A stretch of 64,000 bases of DNA, taken from contig NZ_JAGGNA010000001.1 in assembly GCF_017875765.1 (NCBI RefSeq), positions 248,001 to 312,000 on the forward strand. Direction: 5' to 3'. The position numbers and the translations under genes are program-made. Under the pieces are notes generated by a model. It did no database searches and was not told the origin of the DNA. It saw nothing but the letters and a program-made list of their open reading frames with translations. Of the stretch, positions 53,207 to 61,924 are shown piece after piece. The DNA comes from Flavobacterium sp. CG_23.5. GTDB taxonomy: Bacteria; Bacteroidota; Bacteroidia; Flavobacteriales; Flavobacteriaceae. Position 1 is the first letter of the stretch. The number at the start of each line of letters is the position of its first letter.

Positions 53207-53689
53207 TTATTTTTTAATTCTGTTTTCGGTTATGTTTTGGCTTTTCAAAGTAATAATTGGCTTAAATAATACTTTTTCACAAGCGTAACAATTTTCAATT
53301 CTGTATTGTTCAAACTTACCAAACTTTGTTTTATAAAATTCATGTCCGCTTTTCTCAATTTCGAATTCCGCATAACAATAGCCAATTGGCAGATCTAATG
53401 GAGTATGAAACCAATCTATTCTTGATTTTTCATAAAACTTGAAGTTTCCATTTTTGTCGGTTTTAACACTTTCAGTTCTTAAATCTCTTGATTCATTCGA
53501 GCCAATTTTTTCATTTATGAAATATTCTTTTTCAATTCTGTAAACTGTTGCGTTGAAAACAGGCATATTGTTTTCGTCAATTACCTTTCCTTCAATATTT
53601 GCCTCAAAAATTACTTTCTGAGGATGAATGAAAATTCCAATTAATAAAATTAGAAAAAACATTAAAATAATTTTGGTTGATTTTTTCAT
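53207..53689 (-). CDS. Exported or membrane-anchored protein with a carboxypeptidase-regulatory-like fold
   Basis: 160 aa. Hydrophobic N terminus (about residues 5-22; signal peptide or anchor), then FEANIEGKVIDENNMPVFNATVYRI and SVKTDKNGNFKFYEKS. This is the classic pattern of a CarboxypepD_reg/CNA-B-like beta-sandwich (GxVxDxxxxPVxxAxV, TDxxGxF). Four later Cys may be structural. No known function. It is flanked by attC-like ends: AACGGCTAAC at its 3' side and the same motif in inverse at its 5' side (about 53714-53723). Confidence 0.75.
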   Translation of the reverse strand: MKKSTKIILMFFLILLIGIFIHPQKVIFEANIEGKVIDENNMPVFNATVYRIEKEYFINEKIGSNESRDLRTESVKTDKNGNFKFYEKSRIDWFHTPLDLPIGYCYAEFEIEKSGHEFYKTKFGKFEQYRIENCYACEKVLFKPIITLKSQNITENRIKK

Positions 53690-53832
53690 TTTTCGTTTCG
53701 TTCAGGTAAAATAACGGCTAACTCGTACATAACATCAAATGTATACATCTTTTTTGGTGTTTTTTCTAAATTTGAAATTTTTTTCTTGTTAAATAATTCT
53801 TGTTGGTGTTGAGATGTAATATACCCTCTCAT

Positions 53833-53926
53833 TAGCCCTGATCGAGGCGGCATCCTCGCAGTGTAACGGAGAGATATAGCCGAGAGCAGGAGGGATGGTT
53901 GTTCTGGAAATAATTATTTCTGCTCC
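53833..53926 (-). repeat. Dispersed GGAGCTA...GGGCTA element, copy e
   Basis: 94 nt, minus strand. Begins AGGAGCAGAAATAATTATTT and ends GAGGATGCCGCCTCGATCAGGGCTA. The right block keeps the GGATGCCGC form seen in some relatives. It starts about 15 nt beyond the DUF808 terminator. Confidence 0.65.
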
Positions 53927-53940
53927 TAAAAATCTCCATA

Positions 53941-53969
53941 AAAAAACACCAGCCTCTCGACCAGTGTTT
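53941..53969 (-). terminator. Terminator of the DUF808 gene
   Basis: On the minus strand AAACACTGG and its partner (GCTGGTGTTT) form an imperfect stem followed by six or seven T. It resembles the clpB terminator at 55154-55183 in sequence. Confidence 0.7.
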
Positions 53970-54020
53970 CTTTACTATTTTTAAATATGGAAGAGCTAAA
54001 GTGCACTCATTATGCATGGC

Positions 54021-54890
54021 TTACTTTTTGCCAATTATCTTCTTGAACAATTTTACAATTCCCAAAACAAGTAAACCAAATGCGAGGCCAACTAAAAATT
54101 CTGTTACAATGGCGGGTAATTGGGGCAATACATCATGTAAAAAATCAATGTTATGTACAAATATGCCTCCTGCTACTAAGATCAAGGCGATTGTACCTAT
54201 AACGGATAAACTTTTGATGACTTTGGGCAGTGCTTGTACCAGAATATTACCTAGACTTTTTGTAAAACTTCTTTCTTTTGAGCTGATTTTCATTAGTTTT
54301 AACCCTACTTCATCCATTCGGACAATTAAGGCTACAATTCCATAAACACCCACGGTTGCTACTATTGCAATGATGGAAACAACAAGAATTTGGGATAAAA
54401 TTGGTTTTCCAATAACGGTGCCCAGTGCAATAATTACAATCTCTACTGATAGAATAAAATCAGTTACTATTGCTGATTTTATTTTTTCTTTTTCGAAAGT
54501 CAAAATTTCTTCTTTGGTCATTGGTTCCAAAGATTTTTCATGCTTTGCATGCTCATGAGGAAATAAATATTCGTATATTTTTTCGGCGCCTTCGTACGCT
54601 AAATAAAGTCCACCAAGTACTAAGATTATTATAATAGCCACGGGTAAAAAAGCACTCAACAGAAAGGCTATAGGTAAAATGATTAGTTTATTAATGAAAG
54701 AACCTTTTGCAATTGCCCATAATACGGGGAGTTCTCTTGAGGATATAAATCCCGAAGCTTTCTCGGCATTTACGGCTAAATCATCGCCCAAAATACCTGC
54801 CGTTTTTTTGGCGGCAATTTTACTCATTACGGCAACATCATCCATAATTGCTGCGATATCGTCTAATAATGCGAAAAATCCTGATGCCAT
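54021..54890 (-). CDS. DUF808 family inner-membrane protein (YedI-like)
   Basis: 289 aa. The start MASGFFALLDDIAAIMDDVAVMSKIAAKKTAGILGDDLAVNAEKA is diagnostic. Five or six transmembrane helices follow (about 70-125, 155-215, 230-280). KSAIVTDFILSVEIVIIALGTV is the central helix. The family has no established function. The ATG at 54890 is used because the family always begins MASGFFALLDD; an upstream TTG at 54935 is rejected. Confidence 0.92.
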   Translation of the reverse strand: MASGFFALLDDIAAIMDDVAVMSKIAAKKTAGILGDDLAVNAEKASGFISSRELPVLWAIAKGSFINKLIILPIAFLLSAFLPVAIIIILVLGGLYLAYEGAEKIYEYLFPHEHAKHEKSLEPMTKEEILTFEKEKIKSAIVTDFILSVEIVIIALGTVIGKPILSQILVVSIIAIVATVGVYGIVALIVRMDEVGLKLMKISSKERSFTKSLGNILVQALPKVIKSLSVIGTIALILVAGGIFVHNIDFLHDVLPQLPAIVTEFLVGLAFGLLVLGIVKLFKKIIGKK

Positions 54891-55025
54891 TTTGATTGTT
54901 TTAATAACTGATTTGATTTTGGTTTTGCTTTGCAAAAATTTAATCGATGCGTTATGATTTTTTATTAGTGCGAATTTAAAACTTTTTTATTTATAATTTA
55001 ATTTTAGAAATCCGAAATTTCTAAT

Positions 55026-55140
55026 CTAGCACTTTTGGGAGTAAATCTTCAGCGCTGTCATTGTGCAGAATGAAGCAATCAGGTTGGATACGGCGGACAG
55101 CGGGACAACTCGAGATGCAAATTTAATGTAGTTCTGCTCC
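55026..55140 (-). repeat. Dispersed element, copy f (degenerate)
   Basis: 115 nt. The 5' end GGAGCAGAACTACATT and the CCCGCTGTCCGC block fit the family, but the 3' end is decayed. It lies 14 nt beyond the clpB terminator in sense orientation. Confidence 0.45.
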
Positions 55141-55153
55141 AAAAAATCAGCAT

Positions 55154-55183
55154 AAAAAAACACCAGCCTTTCGACTGATGTTT
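55154..55183 (-). terminator. Terminator of clpB
   Basis: Arms AAACATCAG (minus, 55183-55175) and CTGGTGTTT (55166-55158) with one G-U pair, an 8-nt loop, and seven T on the minus strand. Confidence 0.85.
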
Positions 55184-55253
55184 TGTGATACTTGTCAATA
55201 CATTTTTTGCTTCATTTCATTACAGAAGTTCTCAAATCGTAGGGACAAACTGC

Positions 55254-57860
55254 TTATTCTACCAGTTCCGTTTGGTTTCTGAACACCAACTTTCCATCAA
55301 AAGCATCCAACAGAATAATGCTGTCTGATGTGATATTTCCAGCAAGGATTTCCTTAGATAACTGGTTCAAGACATCTCTTTGAATCACACGTTTTACCGG
55401 TCTGGCACCAAATTGCGGATCATATCCTTTTTCTGATAAATAGGCAATGGCTTCTGGAGTAGCATCCATTGTAATTCCTTGTTGTGCCAGCATTTTTGTG
55501 ACACTTTTCAGTTGCAAACCTACAATTTTGGTAATATTAGCATTGGTAAGTGGCGTAAACATTACAATTTCGTCAATACGGTTGATGAATTCCGGACGAA
55601 CGGTTTGTTTCAATAAACCTAAAACTTCTACTTTGGCCGCTTCTGTTGCTGCTTCCACACTTCCTTTTAAATTTTCAAATTTCTCTTGAATAATCTGGCT
55701 CCCCATATTTGAAGTCATAATGATAATAGTGTTTTTGAAATCGGCAAGACGGCCTTTGTTGTCCGTCAATCGTCCTTCATCCAATACTTGCAACAAAATA
55801 TTAAAGGTATCGGGATGTGCTTTTTCGATTTCATCAAGCAAAATTACGGAATACGGTTTTCTACGAACGGCTTCAGTCAATTGTCCGCCTTCGTCATAAC
55901 CCACATATCCCGGAGGCGCACCAACTAAACGGCTCACACTATGACGCTCCTGATATTCACTCATATCGATTCTTGTCATGGCGTTTTCATCGTCAAATAA
56001 ATATTCGGCCAAGGCTTTTGCCAATTCGGTTTTTCCAACTCCTGTAGTTCCAAGGAATAAAAATGTTCCCACGGGTTTTTTCATGTCCTGTAATCCTGCG
56101 CGACTTCTTCTTACGGCATCACTTACGGCTTCGATTGCTTCTTCCTGACCTACTACACGCTGGTGCAATTCGGCTTCCAGATGCAATAGTTTTTCGCGTT
56201 CTCCTTGTAGCATTTTCATAACTGGAATCCCAGTCCATTTGGCTACTACTTCGGCAATGTCTTCTCGGGTAACTTCCTCTTTAATAAGTGAACTTCCGCC
56301 AGCTTGGTTTTCGATTAGTGCTGCATGCAAAACCTCCAGACGCTCTTGCGCTTCTTTTATTTTCCCATAACGAATTTCAGCTACTTTTCCATAATCACCA
56401 TCGCGTTCGGCGCGTTCGGCTTCATACTTAAAATCTTCAATTTCTGTTTTTATCGATTGAATGTTATCTACAACATCTTTCTCCGATTTCCATTTGGCAA
56501 AAATTTCATTTCGCTCTTCTTTAAGATTGGCTAAATCAAGACCTAAAATTTTAAGTTTACTTTCGTCTTTCTCTCTCTTTATTGCTTCAATTTCAATTTC
56601 GAGTTGCATTACTTTTCGATCCAAAACATCCAATTCTTCTGGTTTTGAGTTGATTTCCATGCGTATTTTTGAAGCAGCTTCGTCCATTAAATCTATGGCT
56701 TTGTCCGGAAGAAAACGGTTGGTAATATAACGCTGTGATAATTCGACGGCAGCAATAATAGCTTCATCTTTTATCTGTACTTTATGGTGTGTTTCATATT
56801 TTTCTTTGATACCACGCAGGATTGAAATCGCACTTTCGGTATCTGGTTCTTCGATAATTATTTTTTGGAAACGTCTTTCGAGCGCTTTATCTTTTTCAAA
56901 ATATTTTTGGTATTCGTCCAATGTGGTTGCACCGATAGCACGCAGTTCTCCACGCGCCAAGGCTGGTTTCAGAATATTAGCCGCATCCATTGCGCCTTCG
57001 CCACCACCAGCGCCTACGAGTGTGTGAATTTCATCAATGAATAAAACAATATCACCCTCGGCAGCAGTAACTTCCTTCACCACTGATTTTAGTCGTTCTT
57101 CAAATTCTCCTTTGTATTTGGCTCCCGCAATTAAGGCACCCATATCCAATGAAAATACAATTTTATCTTTCAGGTTGTCAGGAACATCGCCATCTACAAT
57201 TCGATGCGCTAAACCTTCGGCGATGGCGGTTTTACCAACACCGGGTTCACCAACTAACATTGGATTATTTTTGGTTCTACGGGTTAAAATCTGCAGCACA
57301 CGTCTAATTTCTTCGTCACGACCAATCACTGGGTCGAGTTTTCCATTACGGGCTAATTCATTGAGATTTTTGGCGTATTTATTTAAAGCATTATACGTTT
57401 CTTCCGCGGAGGCCGATGTAACTCTTTCCCCTTTTCGCAATTCGTCGATCGCGGCTTTTAATCCTTTTCCGGTAACACCTTGGTCTTTCAATATTTGGGC
57501 AACCTTAGTTTTAGAATCAAAAATCGCCAAAATCAAATGTTCAATGGAAACGAATTCATCATTCATTTTTTTGGCTATAATTTCCGCTTCATTAAGAGTA
57601 GTATTGGCAGTTCTGGACAGCATGATTTCTCCACCGGAAACTTTAGGAAAGCTCTGAATAGTGCTATCCAATATTTGAAGAAATAGTGGAACATTTACAT
57701 TGAGTTTTTTCAAAATAAAAGGCGCCACATTTTCATCCACTTCAAAAATTGCCTTGAAAATATGTTCGTTTTCAATCTGTTGCTGCCCCAAGGTTTGCGC
57801 AAGTTGCTGAGAAAGCTGAATAGCTTCCTGAGATTTGATTGTAAATTTATTTATGTTCAT
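55254..57860 (-). CDS. clpB: ATP-dependent chaperone ClpB
   Basis: 868 aa. Hexameric disaggregase working with DnaK. Clp N-terminal repeats (1 to about 145), AAA1 Walker [16 protein letters not shown] and Walker [15 protein letters not shown], a coiled-coil middle domain (about 400-525, with [15 protein letters not shown]) that distinguishes ClpB from ClpA/C, AAA2 Walker [21 protein letters not shown] and [13 protein letters not shown], and the C-terminal D2-small domain ([16 protein letters not shown]). Divergent from ytxJ; paired palindromes lie between them. Confidence 0.98.
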   Translation of the reverse strand: MNINKFTIKSQEAIQLSQQLAQTLGQQQIENEHIFKAIFEVDENVAPFILKKLNVNVPLFLQILDSTIQSFPKVSGGEIMLSRTANTTLNEAEIIAKKMNDEFVSIEHLILAIFDSKTKVAQILKDQGVTGKGLKAAIDELRKGERVTSASAEETYNALNKYAKNLNELARNGKLDPVIGRDEEIRRVLQILTRRTKNNPMLVGEPGVGKTAIAEGLAHRIVDGDVPDNLKDKIVFSLDMGALIAGAKYKGEFEERLKSVVKEVTAAEGDIVLFIDEIHTLVGAGGGEGAMDAANILKPALARGELRAIGATTLDEYQKYFEKDKALERRFQKIIIEEPDTESAISILRGIKEKYETHHKVQIKDEAIIAAVELSQRYITNRFLPDKAIDLMDEAASKIRMEINSKPEELDVLDRKVMQLEIEIEAIKREKDESKLKILGLDLANLKEERNEIFAKWKSEKDVVDNIQSIKTEIEDFKYEAERAERDGDYGKVAEIRYGKIKEAQERLEVLHAALIENQAGGSSLIKEEVTREDIAEVVAKWTGIPVMKMLQGEREKLLHLEAELHQRVVGQEEAIEAVSDAVRRSRAGLQDMKKPVGTFLFLGTTGVGKTELAKALAEYLFDDENAMTRIDMSEYQERHSVSRLVGAPPGYVGYDEGGQLTEAVRRKPYSVILLDEIEKAHPDTFNILLQVLDEGRLTDNKGRLADFKNTIIIMTSNMGSQIIQEKFENLKGSVEAATEAAKVEVLGLLKQTVRPEFINRIDEIVMFTPLTNANITKIVGLQLKSVTKMLAQQGITMDATPEAIAYLSEKGYDPQFGARPVKRVIQRDVLNQLSKEILAGNITSDSIILLDAFDGKLVFRNQTELVE

Positions 57861-57948
57861 GATTTTATATTGTTTGTGTTATTTAGCTAACTTTGCGATT
57901 CATTAATCAAGATATATTCCATTACAATAGTACAGACAAAATGACTGA

Positions 57949-57989
57949 TTTTATATGATTTTTATCATATAAAAAAGTCAAATTGACTT
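57949..57989. promoter_or_regulatory. Two adjacent palindromes between clpB and ytxJ
   Basis: First: perfect 10-bp arms TTTTATATGA (57949-57958) and TCATATAAAA (57965-57974). Second, directly abutting: AAGTCAA-a-TTGACTT (57975-57989). Their position in a divergent promoter region makes them operator candidates for clpB, ytxJ or both. No CIRCE element is present. Confidence 0.6.
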
Positions 57990-58003
57990 AAAACAAGACA
58001 ATT

Positions 58004-58393
58004 ATGAGTTTTTTAAAAAATATTTTTAGTGGTTCAGAAAACCAAAATGATTCTTCAAATAAAATCAATTGGACTGCCTTAACAGATTTGGGACAATTGA
58101 ACGATATTATTGCACTTTCAAATGAAAAACCGGTGGCTATTTTTAAACACAGTACACGTTGTAGTGTGAGCAGAATGGCGTTGAAGCAATTTGAAAATGA
58201 ATTCGATTTGTCAGATAAAGTTACGCCTTATTTTCTAGATTTAATAGCGTATCGCGATATTTCCAATGAAATTGCGAGTCGTTTTGGAGTAACACATCAA
58301 TCTCCACAATTGCTTTTGATTAAAGGCGGAAAATCAGTTTATAATGTTTCGCATAGCGATATTGACGCGGAAGCATTGAAAGGGAAGTTGTAA
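58004..58393 (+). CDS. ytxJ: Bacillithiol system redox-active protein YtxJ
   Basis: 129 aa thioredoxin-fold monothiol protein. The redox motif is FKHSTRCSVSR (TCxxS-type, with a single Cys), preceded by INWTALTDLGQLNDIIALSNEKPVAIF and followed by VTPYFLDLIAYRDISNEIASRFGVTHQSPQLLLI. YtxJ is a monothiol bacilliredoxin, so the organism probably makes bacillithiol; the bsh genes are not in the window. The gene is divergent from clpB. Confidence 0.9.
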   Translation: MSFLKNIFSGSENQNDSSNKINWTALTDLGQLNDIIALSNEKPVAIFKHSTRCSVSRMALKQFENEFDLSDKVTPYFLDLIAYRDISNEIASRFGVTHQSPQLLLIKGGKSVYNVSHSDIDAEALKGKL

Positions 58394-58415
58394 TCTATTT
58401 TACTAAAAAAAATTT

Positions 58416-58465
58416 ACCGCAAATTCGCAATTTTTGATTCAATCATTAATTTGCGAATTTGCGGT
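58416..58465. terminator. Bidirectional terminator between ytxJ and argH
   Basis: Perfect 15-bp arms ACCGCAAATTCGCAA (58416-58430) and its inverse (58451-58465), a 20-nt loop, A residues before and T after. It serves the two convergent genes. The CCGCAAA/TTCGCAA wording also resembles the 7-nt repeat arrays. Confidence 0.82.
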
Positions 58466-58506
58466 TTATTATTTTTTGCTGAAGTGGTTAAAAAAAGAAA
58501 TCGTCT

Positions 58507-59787
58507 TTAAAATGAAGATTTCATCTTTTGTTTTATTTCATCCAAACAAAGGTTATTTATACTTCCTTCATGCGTATGTTTGGTTTCTTTTGGTGATTGA
58601 AATGTACCGTTTTCCAATTGTTCTGCAACTGCTTTGTAAGCATCTCTAAAAGGAATTCCAGCAACCACCATTTCATTTAAAGAATCTACTGTAAACAAGT
58701 AATTGTATTTTTTATCGTCCAAGATGTGCTCTTTCACTTTGATATCCTTAATTGCAAATGTTGCAATATCCAAACATGCTTTTAGATTTTGAATCGCAGG
58801 AAATAATCCTTCTTTTAACAATTGCAAATCCCTGTGGTAGCCACTTGGGAGGTTATTTGTAATCAAAGTGATTTCGTATGGTAACGCTTGAATTTTGTTA
58901 CATTTTCCACGAATCAATTCAAAAACATCCGGGTTTTTCTTGTGTGGCATAATGCTCGAACCTGTTGTAAGATGTGCCGGTAAGCTGATAAAATCAAAAT
59001 TCTGACTCATATACAAACACACATCCATAGAGAATTTAGCAAGGGTAGCGGCAACACTGCTCATGGCAAAAGCAACTGTTTTTTCTGATTTTCCACGGCT
59101 CATTTGAGCAGCAACGGAGTTGAATTTTAAGGTTTCGAATCCCAGTTCTTTTGTTGTGAAAGTTCTGTTGATGGGAAATGAACTTCCGTATCCTGCAGCG
59201 GAACCTAATGGATTTTGATCCACGATTTTCAAAGCAGCATTCAGCATCGTAATATCATCGATTAAGGTTTCGGCATAAGCGGAGAACCACATCCCGAAAG
59301 AAGACGGCATCGCGATTTGAAGATGCGTGTAACCCGGTAATAAAACATTTTGATGTTTTTCTGCGGATTCCATTAACAAATCAAAAAGCACTTTTACTTG
59401 TTCTTTCAGGTCTGTAACGACATCTTTCAAATATAAATTAACGTCTACTAAAACCTGGTCGTTACGAGAACGCGCCGTATGGATTTTTTTACCGGCATCA
59501 CCTAATTTTATGGTCAATAAATATTCAATTTTAGAATGTACGTCTTCAAAACTATCCTCGATTACGAAATTACCTTTTTCGTCATCAGTTATGATTTCTT
59601 CTAAAGCCAAAACAAGAGAAGTAGTTTCTGAATCGGTCAAAAGTCCGATTTGGCCTAGCATTTTAGCATGTGCAATAGAACCTATTGCATCATATTTGGC
59701 TAGAACTAAATCCAGTTCTCTGTCGTTTCCAACGGTAAAATGTTCGATTTGCTTATCGGTTGGTATTCCTTTTTCCCAAAGTTTCAT
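58507..59787 (-). CDS. argH: Argininosuccinate lyase
   Basis: 426 aa. Cleaves argininosuccinate to arginine and fumarate. Signature GSSIMPHKKNPDVFEL; also TARSRNDQVLVDVNLYLK, LLPGYTHLQIAMPSSFG, QNPLGSAAGYGSSFPINR and DLQLLKEGLFPAI. Slightly short compared with the usual 450-470 aa at the C terminus, as expected for Bacteroidota. Last gene of the visible arginine run; a dispersed repeat separates it from argE'. Confidence 0.96.
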   Translation of the reverse strand: MKLWEKGIPTDKQIEHFTVGNDRELDLVLAKYDAIGSIAHAKMLGQIGLLTDSETTSLVLALEEIITDDEKGNFVIEDSFEDVHSKIEYLLTIKLGDAGKKIHTARSRNDQVLVDVNLYLKDVVTDLKEQVKVLFDLLMESAEKHQNVLLPGYTHLQIAMPSSFGMWFSAYAETLIDDITMLNAALKIVDQNPLGSAAGYGSSFPINRTFTTKELGFETLKFNSVAAQMSRGKSEKTVAFAMSSVAATLAKFSMDVCLYMSQNFDFISLPAHLTTGSSIMPHKKNPDVFELIRGKCNKIQALPYEITLITNNLPSGYHRDLQLLKEGLFPAIQNLKACLDIATFAIKDIKVKEHILDDKKYNYLFTVDSLNEMVVAGIPFRDAYKAVAEQLENGTFQSPKETKHTHEGSINNLCLDEIKQKMKSSF

Positions 59788-59823
59788 ATATGGATAATTA
59801 GATTTTTAGACTTTTTAGATTTT

Positions 59824-59902
59824 TAGCCCCGATAGCAGTGGAAATCCTTTTATTTTTTTCTTTAAAAAATAAAAGATTGCAACGTATAGCGGGATTAGCT
59901 CC
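59824..59902 (-). repeat. Dispersed GGAGCTA...GGGCTA element, copy g
   Basis: 79 nt, minus strand, between argE' and argH. Begins GGAGCTAATCCCGCTATACG and ends TTCCACTGCTATCGGGGCTA; the central stem is AATCTTTTATTTT...AAAATAAAAGGATT. It is the best preserved copy, closest to the consensus. Confidence 0.8.
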
Positions 59903-59932
59903 TGAAAATAATCAGGATAAATCCAAATTATT

Positions 59933-61033
59933 TTATTGTTTGAAAAAATCAGTTAGTATTTTGATATACAATTCAATTCCTTCTTCTATTTCGTTTATAA
60001 ATATAAATTCATCTGCCGAGTGTGACCGCAGGGTTTCGCCAGGTCCTAATTTTAAGGATTGACAGCTTAAAACCGATTGATCAGAAAGGGTAGGCGAGCC
60101 ATAAGTGGTTCTTCCCAGTGCGATTCCTGCCTGCACTAAACCATGATTAACTGGAATTGAGGAAGCGTTTAAGTGCATAGATCTAGGAGTAACAAATACT
60201 TCCCGCGTTTCTTTTTTTACTCCCCCTTCGCGGGTTGGGGGGCTTACGGTGTCTAAAATTTCCTGATTGCTATAACAATCATTCACTCTGATATCCACAA
60301 CCAAGTGACATTCCGCAGGAACTACGTTGTGTTGTTTTCCTGCGCTTATTTGTGTTACCGTCATTTTCACGGGCCCTAAAACCTCCGATATTTTTTCGAA
60401 TTGATAGCTATTAAACCATTCAATAACGGGTATTGCATTGTAAATAGGATTGTCAGGATTATTGTGCGCGGCGTGACTCGCGGTACCTTTTACAATAACA
60501 TCAAGTACCAATAAACCTTTTTCGGCTATGGCCAATTGCATCAAAGTAGGTTCGCCAACAATGGCACATTCCAGTTCCGGTAAATGTTTCAAGACGCTGT
60601 TTAATCCTTTTTTACCACTGCTTTCTTCCTCTGCGGATGCTACCATAACAATATTGTAAGGTAGATTTTCATTCGAATAAAAATGAACAAAAGTCGCTAA
60701 AAGCGAAACCAAACAACCTCCTGCATCATTGCTTCCCAAGCCAAATAGCTTTCCGTCTTCAACAATCACCTTGAAAGGATCTTTAGTATATCCTTGATTA
60801 GGTTTGACGGTATCGTGATGGGAATTCAGTAAAAGCGTAGGTTTGGTTGTGTCAAAATGTTTATTAAAAGCCCAAACATTGTTATTTTCTCTTTCGAAAG
60901 GAATATTATTTTGGGTAAACCAATTTTCGATTAAAAGCGCTGTTTGGTCTTCTTCACTTGAAAAGGAAGGGGTTTCAATCAGTGATTTTAATAGCGCAAT
61001 GGCTTCTTGTGTTAGGGTTTGTATGTTTTTCAT
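59933..61033 (-). CDS. M20 family deacylase of arginine biosynthesis (N-acyl-citrulline/ornithine type)
   Basis: 366 aa. ArgE/DapE-type metallohydrolase: LLNSHHDTVKPNQGYTKDPF (metal His, Asp), GLGSNDAGGCLVSLLA, MVASAEEESSGKKGLN (catalytic Glu pair), CAIVGEPTLMQLAI and the C-terminal GETLRSHSADEFI (metal His). From its place in the operon it should remove the acyl group from N-acyl-citrulline made by the carbamoyltransferase. The stretch SPPTREGGVKKETRE after NQEILDTV is not part of the expected family pattern; a G/C-rich palindrome (60220-60243) encodes it. Confidence 0.9.
   Translation of the reverse strand: MKNIQTLTQEAIALLKSLIETPSFSSEEDQTALLIENWFTQNNIPFERENNNVWAFNKHFDTTKPTLLLNSHHDTVKPNQGYTKDPFKVIVEDGKLFGLGSNDAGGCLVSLLATFVHFYSNENLPYNIVMVASAEEESSGKKGLNSVLKHLPELECAIVGEPTLMQLAIAEKGLLVLDVIVKGTASHAAHNNPDNPIYNAIPVIEWFNSYQFEKISEVLGPVKMTVTQISAGKQHNVVPAECHLVVDIRVNDCYSNQEILDTVSPPTREGGVKKETREVFVTPRSMHLNASSIPVNHGLVQAGIALGRTTYGSPTLSDQSVLSCQSLKLGPGETLRSHSADEFIFINEIEEGIELYIKILTDFFKQ
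60220..60243. repeat. In-frame G/C-rich palindrome inside the M20 gene
   Basis: CCCCC (60222-60226) and GGGGG (60237-60241) arms around TTCGCGGGTT, in the coding region, giving the residues SPPTREGG. Its base composition is far from the surrounding AT-rich DNA. It resembles the CCCCCnnCGGGGG-type repeats scattered in flavobacterial genomes. Confidence 0.7.
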
Positions 61034-61065
61034 TTATTTTTTACAAAATCATAAAGTTTATTTTA

Positions 61066-61131
61066 AACCATTAAGGAATTAAGAAAATTAAGTTTTTTAT
61101 TTCTTAATTAAACCTTAATTCCTTAATGGTT
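61066..61131. repeat. 18-bp palindrome between argB and the M20 gene
   Basis: Perfect arms AACCATTAAGGAATTAAG (61066-61083) and its inverse (61114-61131), with inner AAAATTAAG / CTTAATTAA. No U tract follows on the minus strand, so it is not a plain terminator; it may slow or process the operon transcript. Confidence 0.75.
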
Positions 61132-61138
61132 CAATTTT

Positions 61139-61924
61139 TTACAGTTGAATAGTGGTGCAAACTGAATTTTCATTTTGCAGCATCCTGTGATGACCAATTT
61201 TTATTTTTTGAACTCCTTTGGACAAACTATTGAAACAGTTGTCTAATTTAGGAATCATGCCGGAATGTATCGCTTTTTCGGCTTTTAATTTGGAATATAA
61301 TTCTTGATTGATGTTTTCAATTATGGAAGAATCATCTTCGGCATCATATAAAACGCCCGGTTTTTCGAAACAATAATTCAAAGTTACTTCAAATACTTCG
61401 GATAAGGCAATCGCCAATTCACTGGCAATGGTGTCTGCATTTGAGTTTAATAATTGTCCTTTTCCATCGTGCGTAATCGCACAAAATACAGGAACAATCC
61501 CATTTGTAAGCAACGTTTCCAATAGTTCGGTATTGACTTTTTTGACATCTCCTACAAAACCGTAGTTAATCGTGGGATGGTTTCTTTTATCCGATTGAAT
61601 TAAGTTTCCATCTGCACCCGAAAATCCCAAGGCATTGGTGGAATTTGCTTGTAATTGGGCAACAATGTTTTTGTTGATTTGACCTGCATAAATCATCACG
61701 ACTACATCAAGCATTGCAGCATCGGTAATGCGTCGTCCGTCAATCATTTGAGGAACTAATCCAATACTTTCGGCCATTTTTGTAGCGGATTTTCCGCCAC
61801 CATGAACGAGTATTTTGTACCCTTCAATCGCAGAAAAATCAGATAAAAATTGCGATAATTCCGCTGGATTATCAATGATGTTTCCACCAATTTTTATAAT
61901 AGTTAATGGTTTCTTATTTTCCAT
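61139..61924 (-). CDS. argB: Acetylglutamate (N-acyl-glutamate) kinase
   Basis: 261 aa. Amino-acid kinase fold: TIIKIGGNIIDNP, LVHGGGKSATKMAESIG, MIDGRRITDAAMLDVVVMIYAG, GFSGADGNLI, VPVFCAITHDGKGQLLNSNADTIASELAIAL and GMIPKLDNCFNSL. It phosphorylates N-acylglutamate, the second step of arginine synthesis. In this clade the acyl group is probably succinyl rather than acetyl, by inference from the carbamoyltransferase. It overlaps argF' by 11 nt. Confidence 0.93.
   Translation of the reverse strand: MENKKPLTIIKIGGNIIDNPAELSQFLSDFSAIEGYKILVHGGGKSATKMAESIGLVPQMIDGRRITDAAMLDVVVMIYAGQINKNIVAQLQANSTNALGFSGADGNLIQSDKRNHPTINYGFVGDVKKVNTELLETLLTNGIVPVFCAITHDGKGQLLNSNADTIASELAIALSEVFEVTLNYCFEKPGVLYDAEDDSSIIENINQELYSKLKAEKAIHSGMIPKLDNCFNSLSKGVQKIKIGHHRMLQNENSVCTTIQL

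Larger units (their letters stand above)
53690..54020. other. 331-bp gene-free stretch before the DUF808 gene
   Basis: Contains the attC-like end AACGGCTAACTCG (about 53714-53726), AT-rich DNA to 53830, dispersed repeat copy e (53833-53926) and the DUF808 terminator (53941-53969). This is the right border of the accessory block. Confidence 0.6.
54891..55253. other. 363-bp gene-free stretch between clpB and the DUF808 gene
   Basis: Contains the clpB terminator (55154-55183), a degenerate dispersed repeat (55026-55140) and AT-rich DNA upstream of the DUF808 gene. No ORF of interest. Confidence 0.6.

Noticed and set aside
47287..53723. Prophage or conjugative island
   Set aside because: No structural, replication, integrase or transfer genes; the genes are ordinary regulators, enzymes and orphans.
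53832..54017. 61-aa minus-strand ORF downstream of the DUF808 gene
   Set aside because: It runs through a terminator and a dispersed repeat; no family and no supporting start region.
57037..57657. 206-aa plus-strand ORF antisense to clpB
   Set aside because: Serine-rich shadow typical of the complement of a strongly coding gene; clpB is full length on the other strand.
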